Source: DASPFV01 sp035620975 (GTDB taxonomy: Bacteria > Acidobacteriota > Vicinamibacteria > Vicinamibacterales > 2-12-FULL-66-21). Taken from it: a DNA stretch of 25,297 nt. A model generated the notes under the pieces. That model searched no databases. It saw only the letters and a list, made by a program, of their open reading frames with translations, and was not told the origin of the DNA. Made by a program: the position numbers and the translations under genes. This document shows positions 1-7,900 of this stretch, one piece after another. Every line of letters starts with the position of its first letter. Position 1 is the first letter of the stretch. The stretch covers positions 1 through 25,297 of the forward strand of contig DASPFV010000124.1 in the NCBI GenBank assembly GCA_035620975.1, given 5' to 3'.

Positions 1-125
1 TCGCCAATGAGCCTGGCGGCGGTCTCACGGTATTCGTCCGTCCAGTGAGTCTGCGCCGCAACCGGCAGGTGGAGGAGGGCAATAGCCAGAGACACCCGGA
101 GGGCGCCTGCGCGCACGGTATGCAT
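1..125 (-). CDS. Start of a secreted protein, possibly an M28-family metallopeptidase (cut by window edge)
   Basis: Only the first 41 codons are inside the window, read leftward from ATG at 125. They encode a clear signal peptide: a short basic start (MHTVRAG), a hydrophobic core (LRVSLAIALLHL) and a cleavage-like PVAAQ. The mature part then begins with the residues TDEYRETAARLIG. From memory, secreted M28 aminopeptidases of acidobacteria begin in this way just before the first catalytic domain, so M28 is my best guess, but no zinc ligand is visible. A TAGAAT hexamer lies 9 bases before the ATG and no Shine-Dalgarno sequence is seen, so the message may have almost no leader. Secretion is well supported; the enzyme family is weak inference. 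Confidence 0.6.
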   Translation of the reverse strand, partial: MHTVRAGALRVSLAIALLHLPVAAQTHWTDEYRETAARLIG

Positions 126-131
126 CGGACC

Positions 132-151
132 GGTATTCTATAGCCGTGATC
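132..151 (+). repeat. 20-base direct repeat, copy 1 (18/20 match to 1492-1511)
   Basis: Reads GGTATYCTATAGCCGTGAYC with T at both ambiguous positions. The similarity extends a further 5 bases to the left (CGGAC) if one base is skipped. In copy 2 the same sequence forms the promoter and GTG start of the FHA/HD-GYP gene. Confidence 0.7.
135..140 (-). promoter_or_regulatory. Candidate -10 element (TAGAAT) for the minus-strand gene starting at 125
   Basis: The hexamer reads TAGAAT on the minus strand and ends 9 bases before the ATG. The spacing is the same as for the TACAAT before the cytochrome operon start at 7797. No -35 box is obvious. Confidence 0.35.
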
Positions 152-261
152 ATCGCCTTCCCGGAGGAAGCGAAGAGACGACACTCACCGCGGGGCAAGC
201 GCGATCGCGAATCAGTTGCATCGAATCCGGCGGCGACAGACCCACCCGTCCCGGCGCCAAC

Positions 262-287
262 AGCACTTGTCACGAGCACTTGTCACG
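262..287. repeat. Perfect tandem duplication of a 13-mer
   Basis: AGCACTTGTCACG occurs twice head to tail (262-274 and 275-287) with no mismatch, then the copy pattern breaks off after AGC. It lies between two divergent gene starts, about 150 bases from each, so it could be an operator pair or a slippage duplication. Confidence 0.7.
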
Positions 288-434
288 AGCGAGGCGCCTG
301 CCTGGCGGGTGGGGCGGCCCCGTCGGCCGGCAACCGCTCCGAATTGTCAAGACACGTGAATCGCGGAACAGGCGGGTAGCTCCGGACCGGTCTTCCGGGT
401 CAAGCCGCGGGCGCGTGGGACCGATAACAGGCAC

Positions 435-797
435 GTGCTGACTGCCCGAACCTGCGTCCTCGCGAGCGTGGCGGCGGGCATTGCCCTGGAGCTCGGCATC
501 CAGGCGCTCGGGGGCCGGCGGGAAGCCTGGGACAGCCCGTACTACTGGACGGTCGGTGTGCCGCTCGCCGCGGCGTTCGCGTTCGCTCTCGGCCTCCTGT
601 CGCGAGGCAACGCCTGGGTCTGGACGATCGTGATCGTCCCGAGCCAGCTCACGGCGATGATGGTGCGAAGCGGGGAAATCAGCGGACTGTGGCCGCTGAT
701 GGTGGTGCTCGGCGCTGTGCTGAGCGCCCCGTTCGTGCTCGCGGCGTTCATCGGATCCCGCCTGCGCGGCGCCCGTGACGACGACACGTCGTCCTGA
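435..797 (+). CDS. Small integral membrane protein, function unknown
   Basis: The 120-residue product has about four hydrophobic segments: roughly 8-26, 41-56, 61-76 and 87-108. Short polar links join them, and the tail is charged and soluble (RLRGARDDDTSS). The start is GTG at 435; an in-frame start further upstream would not add a convincing segment, and no good ribosome-binding site precedes it. I do not recognise the family. The topology resembles small uncharacterised membrane proteins common in acidobacteria. It lies alone, upstream of a small helical protein gene on the same strand. That it is a real gene is supported by its hydrophobic periodicity and its codon pattern; the function is open. 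Confidence 0.6.
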   Translation: MLTARTCVLASVAAGIALELGIQALGGRREAWDSPYYWTVGVPLAAAFAFALGLLSRGNAWVWTIVIVPSQLTAMMVRSGEISGLWPLMVVLGAVLSAPFVLAAFIGSRLRGARDDDTSS

Positions 798-832
798 GAC
801 ACCGTGGCGGATTGTGCAGTATTCAGGAGTTC

Positions 833-1033
833 ATGGACGAGCTCGCCTGGGATGAGCGGATTCTCGCGCGAATGGTGCCGGGAGTCGACCCGACACAGGT
901 TGCCGAGTCGCTGCGGCTCACACCGACCGAACGGCTTGCGCGCCTCCAGGAATTGCTGGCGTTCGTCGAACACGTTCGGTCTGGTCCCAGCCATGCTCTT
1001 CCGCGAACTCCTCGAATCGCTCACGAAGGCTGA
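833..1033 (+). CDS. Small helical protein upstream of a broken nucleotidyltransferase
   Basis: The product is about 66 residues from ATG at 833; an in-frame TTG at 812 would add 7 residues. A central amphipathic stretch containing RLTPTERLARLQELLAFVEHV is predicted to be helical. The 3' end overlaps the start of the nucleotidyltransferase remnant (ATG 993) in another frame, an arrangement typical of a translationally coupled pair. The two may therefore once have formed a two-gene unit like those in which a small partner precedes an AbiEii-like or MNT-like nucleotidyltransferase. The partner role is inference, and the family is not one I can name. A GGAG sits only 3 bases before the ATG, too close to be a standard ribosome-binding site. 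Confidence 0.5.
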   Translation: MDELAWDERILARMVPGVDPTQVAESLRLTPTERLARLQELLAFVEHVRSGPSHALPRTPRIAHEG

Positions 1034-1169
1034 CGTCCGGTTTGTCGTCATCGGCGGCGTCGCACTCGTGCTCCGCGGATCAGCACGCCTGACCGTGGAT
1101 CGGGACAAGCTGCTTGGACATCGCGTCACCTTCCGCCTGAAGGCGGAAGCCACGAATCACTTCCCATAG
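993..1169 (+). pseudogene. Truncated nucleotidyltransferase (AbiEii/MNT-like), broken by a palindromic element
   Basis: The frame opens with MLFRELLESLTKADVRF, followed by VVIGGVALVLRGSARLTVD. This is the N-terminus of small nucleotidyltransferases of the DNA polymerase beta superfamily, where the GG(V/A)A...R...TVDxDL stretch leads to the catalytic carboxylates. The conserved sequence stops at TVD (about residue 39). The next residues (RDKLLG...) do not continue the family, and the frame then runs through a perfect 20-base palindrome and ends at 1169. A full-length family member would be about 150-250 residues; only 58 codons remain, and the catalytic aspartates are absent or incomplete. The gene is therefore almost certainly dead. 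Confidence 0.6.
1130..1149. repeat. Perfect palindrome, REP-like element
   Basis: CTTCCGCCT and AGGCGGAAG are exact inverted copies separated by GA. Read through, the plus strand encodes FRLKAEAT, a peptide I remember seeing often in conceptual translations from acidobacterial genomes, which would fit a dispersed palindromic element. That recollection needs a genome-wide count. Confidence 0.6.
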
Positions 1170-1215
1170 ACCGGTTGTCGCCGGTGCAGTCGCCCGGTTG
1201 CGGAAGATTCGGTGT

Positions 1216-1505
1216 TCAGCTCCGGCCCCATTGGACGGGCGCGTCGGTGCCGGTGGCGCTCAGGCGCACGTGCCAGGTGGGGGCATCACCCTGGCGGATC
1301 ACCGCCGCGTCGGCCACGTGGTCGGCGTCGTGATCGGCGGGCACCCGGATGTCGCCGGCGGCGCCCCACGGCCAGGCCCAGGGCGCGCCGCCCGCGTGCA
1401 GCCCGGGTTCATGTGCCAGACGGCATCGCCCGACCGCCACAGGGCGGAGTCCGGGGTCGTCGGCGCTGTCGTGGGTGTAGCCGGGCCGGACGGTATCCTA
1501 TAGCC
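1216..1505 (-). pseudogene. Relic of a VCBS/FG-GAP repeat (beta-propeller) protein, antisense to the FHA gene leader
   Basis: On the minus strand one frame (stop at 1216) contains GDIRVPADHDADHVADAAVI, then a TWHVRLSATGT stretch and QWGRS. This matches the usual FG-GAP/VCBS unit, roughly GDIPVPADYDGDGxADIAVxRPSTGTWYVR...QWG. The calcium-binding DxDxDG core is damaged: Asp-Ala-Asp-His replaces Asp-Gly-Asp-Gly. A preceding half-unit (DSALWRSGDAVWHMNPG) lies in a different frame, so there is a frameshift. No start codon or signal peptide remains, and an in-frame stop lies at the left side of the promoter at 1494. The 336 bases between 1170 and 1505 hold nothing else that I can support. Confidence 0.55.
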
Positions 1506-1511
1506 GTGACC
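1492..1511 (+). repeat. 20-base direct repeat, copy 2 (18/20 match to 132-151)
   Basis: Reads GGTATYCTATAGCCGTGAYC with C at both ambiguous positions. It includes the likely -10 hexamer and GTG start of the FHA gene. Confidence 0.7.
1494..1505 (+). promoter_or_regulatory. Candidate leaderless promoter: TATCCT, six bases, then GTG start
   Basis: TATCCT fits TANNNT and ends 6 bases before the GTG at 1506. That would place transcription initiation on or next to the start codon. There is no Shine-Dalgarno sequence. The same spacing is seen at 19880-19894. Confidence 0.5.
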
Positions 1512-3074
1512 GCGGCTGCTCTGGCACTGGCGCTCCAGGGAACGGACCGGATTTTTCCGCTGCCACCGGGTGCGACCCTGACGGCCGGCCGCGTGCCCCA
1601 GTGCGACATCCACCTCGACGACCTGGCCGTCTCCCGCCGGCACTGCACCTTCACCGGCCGCGGGAGCGAGGCCGTCGTGACGGATCTCGGATCGGCGAAC
1701 GGCACGTACGTGAACGATCGGGCGGTGGGCAGCGCGACGATCCGTGCCGGCGACGTCGTGCGGATCGGCGGGACGGTGCTGGAATGCCGCGATGGTGCGC
1801 GGCCGATGGAGCCCGCGGCTCCCAGGGCCGTGCCGGACGCGGACGAGGGGCTGCAGTCGGTCATCAGCCGGCGCATCGAGCCGTCGAAGCTGGAATGGCT
1901 CTCGTCGGCCACCATGGGCGCGGCGCCGCTCGATCTGGCGCTGCTCGAGCGCGCCCAGCGCCATCTCACGACGCTGCACCGGATCTCCGAAGCGCTGGCG
2001 CTCGCCCGCGACGTGGCCGCGCTGCAGGAGGCCGCCCTGCAGACGATCTTCGACGTGCTGCAGCCCGATCGCACCGCCATCGTGCTGCGGCGCGACGGCC
2101 CGGACGGCGACTTCGAGGTGGCCGCCGTGCGCGTCCGCACGCCCGCAGCGGCGCCGTTCGTGGTGAGCCGGACCCTCGTCGCGGACGTCATCGCGCGGGG
2201 CGTCTCGACCTTCGCCCACGACGCCAGCGCCGACGCGCGGTTCGCCGAGGGCAAGAGCGTGATCGGCCAGCGCATTCGATCCGTCATGAGCGTGCCGCTG
2301 CGCACCTCCGACGAAATCCTGGGCGCCTTGTACGTGGACAGCCAGAGCGGCGCGGGCCGTTTCACGGAAGCCGACCTCGAGCTGATGGCCGCCATCGGCA
2401 ACCAGATCGGGGTCGCGCTCCACCGGGTCAGGCTGCTGGGCGAGATCGAGCGGCTGCTGCTCGACACCATCCGGGCGATTGCCGCCACCATTGACGCCAA
2501 GGACGGCTACACCCACCGCCATTCCGAGCGCGTGGCCGCGATCGCCCGGGCGCTGGCCGCCGAGATGGGACTCGCGAGCGCCGACCAGGAGACGGCCCAG
2601 CTTTCCGCGCTCCTGCACGACGTGGGGAAGATTGCCGTGCCCGACTCGATTCTCAACAAGCCGGACCGGCTGACGCCCGGCGAGTACGAGGAGATGCGGA
2701 AGCACCCGGAGCACGGGGCGCGCATTCTCTCGAACATCCAGAGTCCCCTCGTCAGGGCCGTGCTGCCAGGCGTTCGCTACCATCACGAGAAGTGGGACGG
2801 GACCGGGTACCCGGAAGGACGGCGGGGCGTGGCGATTCCGCTCCTCGGCCGGCTCCTCGGCGTCGCCGACGTCCTCGACGCGCTCACCTCCGCGCGGGCC
2901 TACCGGGCGCCGAGCCCGCTGCAGGACGTCGTGGATCACATCGCGCGCTGCGCCGGTACTGCCTACGATCCCGAAGTGGCCGCCGCGGTCGTCCGGTTGC
3001 ACGAGCGCGGCGCCCTCGCGCCCCTCCTCTGCGTCGACGCCAGCGACTCGAGACCGACGGAGGTCGGCCCGTGA
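1506..3074 (+). CDS. FHA-GAF-HD-GYP signalling protein, probable cyclic-di-GMP phosphodiesterase
   Basis: 522 residues from GTG 1506. An upstream in-frame open stretch back to 1212 is Arg-rich and non-homologous, so it is excluded. Residues about 20-95 form an FHA phosphothreonine-binding domain (GR at 28-29, SRRH at 43-46, then GSANGTYVN). Residues about 140-310 form a GAF sensor domain ending in LGALYVDS...FTEADLELM. Residues about 320-500 form an HD-GYP domain with HDVGK (His371-Asp372), HH at 426-427 and GTGYPEG (Gly434-Tyr435-Pro436). In this family HD-GYP domains hydrolyse cyclic-di-GMP, and the metal-binding and GYP residues appear intact. The FHA domain suggests input from a Ser/Thr kinase. 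No membrane segment is seen, so it is likely cytoplasmic. Its stop overlaps the next start (TGATG), so the downstream metal-binding protein is co-translated. Confidence 0.9.
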   Translation: MTAAALALALQGTDRIFPLPPGATLTAGRVPQCDIHLDDLAVSRRHCTFTGRGSEAVVTDLGSANGTYVNDRAVGSATIRAGDVVRIGGTVLECRDGARPMEPAAPRAVPDADEGLQSVISRRIEPSKLEWLSSATMGAAPLDLALLERAQRHLTTLHRISEALALARDVAALQEAALQTIFDVLQPDRTAIVLRRDGPDGDFEVAAVRVRTPAAAPFVVSRTLVADVIARGVSTFAHDASADARFAEGKSVIGQRIRSVMSVPLRTSDEILGALYVDSQSGAGRFTEADLELMAAIGNQIGVALHRVRLLGEIERLLLDTIRAIAATIDAKDGYTHRHSERVAAIARALAAEMGLASADQETAQLSALLHDVGKIAVPDSILNKPDRLTPGEYEEMRKHPEHGARILSNIQSPLVRAVLPGVRYHHEKWDGTGYPEGRRGVAIPLLGRLLGVADVLDALTSARAYRAPSPLQDVVDHIARCAGTAYDPEVAAAVVRLHERGALAPLLCVDASDSRPTEVGP

Positions 3075-4411
3075 TGTCCAGATTGGGCGCGATCTGCGCG
3101 GGTGCGGGCCTGCTGGCTGCCGCGGGCTCCGCCAGCACGGCTTTGCAGCCGGCCGGCCACGAGATCGTGTACACGTTTCACCACCTTCACGTCAGGGTGG
3201 ATGATCCCGGAGTCGTGCTGGACGAGGTGGCGGCACGGGTAAACGGTACGAAAGCCGTCCTTCAGGGCCACGGGCCCGCCGTGCGCGCCGGCGCCGAGTA
3301 CGTCGTCCTCGAACGTACCGCGGTCGAGGACACCACGGGAGGCCCGCCGCGTGGGAGCGTGGCGGAGGCGAGATATCTGGAGGCGGTCGAGTGGCTGCGC
3401 GCACGCGGACGCGTTTCCGACGTGCAGGACGACTCGGTGCTGCGAGGGGGTGTGCCCGCAGGCAGCGTGTCGACGGTGGCGTTCGTCACGCCGGATGTGC
3501 CCGCGTCGATCGCGGAATTGCGCCGGGCCGGCAGCCAGCCACTCGAAGAGTCCGAGGACGGCGCCAGCTATCGCCTGCCGTCCGGCCTGGTCGTGGAGAT
3601 TGTCGCGGCAGAAGGTCCCGACGCTTTCTGGTGCCCCATGCACCCTGGCGTCAGGTCTCCGCGTCAGACCCGGTGCCCTCTCTGTGGCATGGCGCTCGTC
3701 GCCATTCCTCCGCCCCGGATCGGCGAGTACCGCCTCGACGTCTCCATCGAGCGCGAGGACGACGGTCGGTCGACGATCCGGCTGCGCGTGCGCGATCCGG
3801 ACAGCGGTGGGACGGTCCGCGATTTCGTCGAGGTTCACGAGCGTCCCTTCCACCTGTTCCTGATCGGCACCGATCTCGAGCGCTTTGCGCACGTCCACCC
3901 GATACAGCAGGCAGACGGGTCGTTCGAGCTGCGCGATCGGATCGTGCCCGGCGGATACATGCTGCTGGCCGACTTCGTGCCTGCGGGCGGGACCCCGCAA
4001 CTCCTGCATCGGGCGCTCGCCACGCCCGGCTATGCGGGCCCGCTCTTCGCCGCGACGCCGGTGCCGCAGCCGGGGCCCCGCGAACAGATCGTCGAGGGAG
4101 TCAGAATTCGACTCGATGCCGGCGACCCGATCGAGCTCAAACCGGCGCGCCTGGTCTTCACCCTCTCCGACGCTGCGACGGATGCGCCGGTCACGGACCT
4201 GGAGCCGTTTCTCGGAGCATCGGGTCATCTGCTCGTCGTGACGCCGGACCTCACGGCTGCCATCCACGGTCATCCCGAAGGGCCCGCGACCGGCGGTCCG
4301 GCGATCGTGTTCGATCCGGTGCTGCCCAGAACAGGCCGCTACAAGGTGTGGGTCCAGTTTCAGCGGGCCGGCCACGTGGTCACGGCGGCCTTCGTCATCG
4401 AGGCGCGCTGA
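3074..4411 (+). CDS. Secreted protein with heavy-metal-binding domain (CPMHP...CPLCGM)
   Basis: 445 residues. ATG 3074 overlaps the upstream stop by one base and has GGAGG about 10 bases before it. Residues 1-25 look like a signal peptide (MSRLGAICAGAGLLAAAGSA). Residues about 30-180 contain FHHLHVRVDDP and AFVTPDVPASI, weakly like a glyoxalase/VOC fold. Residues 187-206 are the heavy-metal-binding signature: Cys187-Pro-Met-His-Pro, then Cys201-Pro-Leu-Cys204-Gly-Met, as in copper-efflux proteins and P-type ATPases. The rest is two beta-rich segments. The first has His-rich FHLFLIGTDLERFAHVHP and the second has HLLVVTPDLTAAIHGHPEG, resembling secreted acidobacterial proteins next to copper and cytochrome genes. 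It converges on, and overlaps by 17 bases, the cytochrome operon. A periplasmic metal-binding role is likely; the exact function is unknown. Confidence 0.75.
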   Translation: MSRLGAICAGAGLLAAAGSASTALQPAGHEIVYTFHHLHVRVDDPGVVLDEVAARVNGTKAVLQGHGPAVRAGAEYVVLERTAVEDTTGGPPRGSVAEARYLEAVEWLRARGRVSDVQDDSVLRGGVPAGSVSTVAFVTPDVPASIAELRRAGSQPLEESEDGASYRLPSGLVVEIVAAEGPDAFWCPMHPGVRSPRQTRCPLCGMALVAIPPPRIGEYRLDVSIEREDDGRSTIRLRVRDPDSGGTVRDFVEVHERPFHLFLIGTDLERFAHVHPIQQADGSFELRDRIVPGGYMLLADFVPAGGTPQLLHRALATPGYAGPLFAATPVPQPGPREQIVEGVRIRLDAGDPIELKPARLVFTLSDAATDAPVTDLEPFLGASGHLLVVTPDLTAAIHGHPEGPATGGPAIVFDPVLPRTGRYKVWVQFQRAGHVVTAAFVIEAR

Positions 4412-5089
4412 ACACGAGCTCGATCGCGCACGGCCGCGCGGCGTCGGTCACGAGCACCGTGCCGGCTGTGATGTCGATGGGCGTGCGGAGCCAGTAGGTC
4501 TCCGGGAACTCGGGATCGAAATGGCGGATCCAGCCCAGCACGAGCTGATCGCCCTCTTTCGCGCGAAGTCCGAGCCCGACCGACGCACCCTTCTCGAGAA
4601 TCGGACGGAACGCGAGGAGCCGTCCGGGGGGGAGCCTGCGCGCTCCGCAGGAAATGCGGCGGCGGCGAACCTTCCCCTCGGGCGGGCCGGGGAGCGCCGC
4701 GCCGGCAGGAGCCGGTTCCGCGCTGGTGACATCCACTTCGGGACCCCGGGGCGCGCCGCCGTCGGCCCACGCGGCCACCAGCGCGATCTCGAACGGCGAG
4801 AGGGAAGGGTCGTTGCGGAACTCCCCGTAGCCGCGCGCTGCGTGCCATTTCGGCATCCGCCGGGCAATCACTTCCTCGCGGATGGCGCGGGCCCAGGGCC
4901 GCGCGTCCTCGTAGGTCGCGAGCGACATGGGCCCCCGCCCATCTTCCGTATGGCAGCGCACACAGCGCGCCTGGACGATGCGTGCGACGTCGCCGTTCCA
5001 GGTGACGCGGCGGGTGAGGGGATCGTGGGCGAAGAGCAGGGCGGCGGGTGCGCTGGCCGCCAGCAGGGCGGCAGCAATCCAGCGCCGCC

Positions 5090-5093
<4 letters not shown>
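4395..5093 (-). CDS. Secreted c-type cytochrome, last gene of the three-gene operon
   Basis: 232 residues from GTG 5093, which overlaps the stop of the upstream gene by 4 bases. A signal peptide occupies about residues 1-22 (RRRWIAAALLAASAPAALLFA). One haem c site, CVRCH at 44-48, is followed by the GPMSLATYEDARPW and MPKWHA stretches also found in its two larger neighbours, so the N-terminal domain is homologous to theirs. The second half is a different beta-rich domain (VLGWIRHFDPEFPETYW...) and lacks the HH, HYT and HTHLRG copper motifs of the other two. It is probably periplasmic and may pass electrons to or from its operon partners; that role is inferred from position only. Confidence 0.8.
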
Positions 5094-6472
<1,379 letters not shown>

Positions 6473-6489
6473 GAATGCGCCTCAGGCTG

Positions 6490-7797
6490 CTATCGCGGCG
6501 CCGAAACGGGACTGAAAAGCAGCCCGGTGTACTGCATCTCCTCCCAGGTCTGGTCGCCCCACTTCACGTCGATTTTCGGATCCGGGTTGGATTCGTTCCC
6601 CGGCGAGTTGTCGTACCACGCGCTCGAGACGAGCTTCGACCCGGCCGGCACGCGCAGCGGCTCACGGAACATGTAGTAGGTCTGCCAGTTGAAGTCGTAG
6701 CGTGGCACAGAGAGCACCGTCTTCCGCGTGCCGTCCGGAAGCTCCAGCACGTATTCCCACTTCTTGCCGCGCACGTGCGTGTGCGGGAAGATGCCCCAGA
6801 CGATGCCGTCGGCCACGAACGCCACGTCGGCGTCGACGCGCGTCTCCGCCGCGCCGGCCGGCAGCGTGAAGGTCGTGTTGAAGAAGTGGGTGACGCGCAC
6901 CTCGCTGGCCGGGGGCTCCTTCGCGAAAATCATCCCGACCTTCGTCCGGTCCGTTCCCGGCGTTCCGTTCGCCGTGTAGTGCATCTGCAGCTCGAGCACC
7001 CCGCCGGGCTCGAGCCGGACGGCCGTACCCTCGGGGAAGACCTGGGGGTTGGTGCCGGGCGCGTACGTGGCCAGCAGCCGCCCCGGGATCCCGTCCTCGC
7101 GCGGTGGCCGGGCGCCCGGCGGCCGCTCGGGCAGCGCCATCTGCTCCCGGTTCAGGCGCAGCACCGGCGCGCCCCGCGGCGCATCCGGCTTGGCCTTGTA
7201 GAACACCAGAACGTGGTGGACCAGCTCCCGGTTGCCGGGTCTGACCTCGATGGCTTTCAGCCAGCGCGCCTCCGTGAAGTTCGTCGGGACGTAGAAGTAC
7301 TCGTACTCGATGACACCCTCAGCGGGAATGGCGTAGGCCTCCGCCATTTCGAAGACGACGTCGGGCTGGCCGATCGCCCACCCTTCCGGGTAGATCGGCA
7401 GGGCAGGCAGGTCCTTCGGATCCCCTTCCGGGGCGCCGTTGCTGACCCACCGGATGAGGACGTCCCTCTCGGCATCGGTCAGCCCGCGCTCGTTCAGGAA
7501 GGTGCCGTGCGGGGCGTCGGCATGCCACGGCGGCATGTTGCCGTCCCGGATCTCCGCGCGAATCGCGCGGGCGTGGGGGCGGGCCTCCTTGTAGGTGAGC
7601 AGCGACATCGGCGCAATCTCGCCGGGTCGATGGCACGACGTACAGTTCTTGTAGAGGATCGGCGCGACATCCCTCGAGAAGGTCGGGACGTTGGCGCGGG
7701 GGGCGCCGTATTGTCCGGCCGCCCCGGCGGGCGTCCACAGCATCGCGCCAAGCGCGGTCGCGGTCACGACCACGCAGACGACGGGCAGAGCTTTCAT
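6490..7797 (-). CDS. Secreted cytochrome c fused to a copper type II monooxygenase-like domain (paralogue 1)
   Basis: 435 residues from ATG 7797, the first gene of the operon. Signal peptide about 1-27 (ending PAGAAGQY), then haem c site CTSCH at 52-56 and GEIAPMSLLTYKEARP...MPPWHAD. The copper-domain motifs are VHHVLVFY, LQMHYTANG, IFPHTHVRG and DQTWEEMQYTGLLF, the same order and spacing type as in the downstream paralogue. It lacks an obvious membrane anchor, so it is likely soluble and periplasmic. Proteins of this design are often annotated only as cytochrome c or thiol-disulfide isomerase in acidobacteria, which misses the copper ligands. A TACAAT hexamer 9 bases before the ATG is the likely operon promoter. 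Confidence 0.82.
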   Translation of the reverse strand: MKALPVVCVVVTATALGAMLWTPAGAAGQYGAPRANVPTFSRDVAPILYKNCTSCHRPGEIAPMSLLTYKEARPHARAIRAEIRDGNMPPWHADAPHGTFLNERGLTDAERDVLIRWVSNGAPEGDPKDLPALPIYPEGWAIGQPDVVFEMAEAYAIPAEGVIEYEYFYVPTNFTEARWLKAIEVRPGNRELVHHVLVFYKAKPDAPRGAPVLRLNREQMALPERPPGARPPREDGIPGRLLATYAPGTNPQVFPEGTAVRLEPGGVLELQMHYTANGTPGTDRTKVGMIFAKEPPASEVRVTHFFNTTFTLPAGAAETRVDADVAFVADGIVWGIFPHTHVRGKKWEYVLELPDGTRKTVLSVPRYDFNWQTYYMFREPLRVPAGSKLVSSAWYDNSPGNESNPDPKIDVKWGDQTWEEMQYTGLLFSPVSAPR

Positions 7798-7806
7798 GAC
7801 GGCCCC

Positions 7807-7812
7807 ATTGTA
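7807..7812 (-). promoter_or_regulatory. Candidate -10 element (TACAAT) of the cytochrome/copper operon
   Basis: TACAAT on the minus strand ends 9 bases before ATG 7797. No Shine-Dalgarno sequence lies between, and no -35 box is clear. A leader of only 2-4 bases is predicted. Confidence 0.45.
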
Positions 7813-7900
7813 GACCGGACCCGCCGGACCGGCGTGTCGTAGAGAATTACGGCCGGGCGGATGGCCGGCTCCCCGTGCGGGCGCCGCTCGCCGGTCCGGA

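Larger units (their letters stand above)
126..434. other. 309-base region without a supported gene
   Basis: The region separates the divergent genes starting at 125 (minus) and 435 (plus). It holds the first copy of a 20-base sequence that recurs at 1492-1511, and a 13-bp perfect tandem duplication at 262-287. A 77-codon open frame begins with GTG at 146, placed after TATTCT exactly as the FHA gene start is placed after TATCCT, but its product is Arg/Pro/Ala-rich with no hydrophobic pattern or recognisable motif. I do not call it a gene. Confidence 0.6.

Noticed and set aside
146..379. 77-codon plus-strand frame starting with GTG after TATTCT
   Set aside because: Its promoter-like spacing is attractive, but the product has no hydrophobic or family pattern and reads through the 13-bp duplication; it more likely reflects the left copy of the direct repeat.
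1299..3002. 567-codon minus-strand open frame opposite the FHA/HD-GYP gene
   Set aside because: It is a high-GC shadow of the plus-strand gene; only its last part, beyond 1505 leftward, contains real homology (the VCBS relic).
2963..4375. 470-codon minus-strand frame opposite the metal-binding protein
   Set aside because: Arg/His-rich shadow composition; the plus strand carries a signal peptide, CPMHP/CPLCGM motif and a coupled start.
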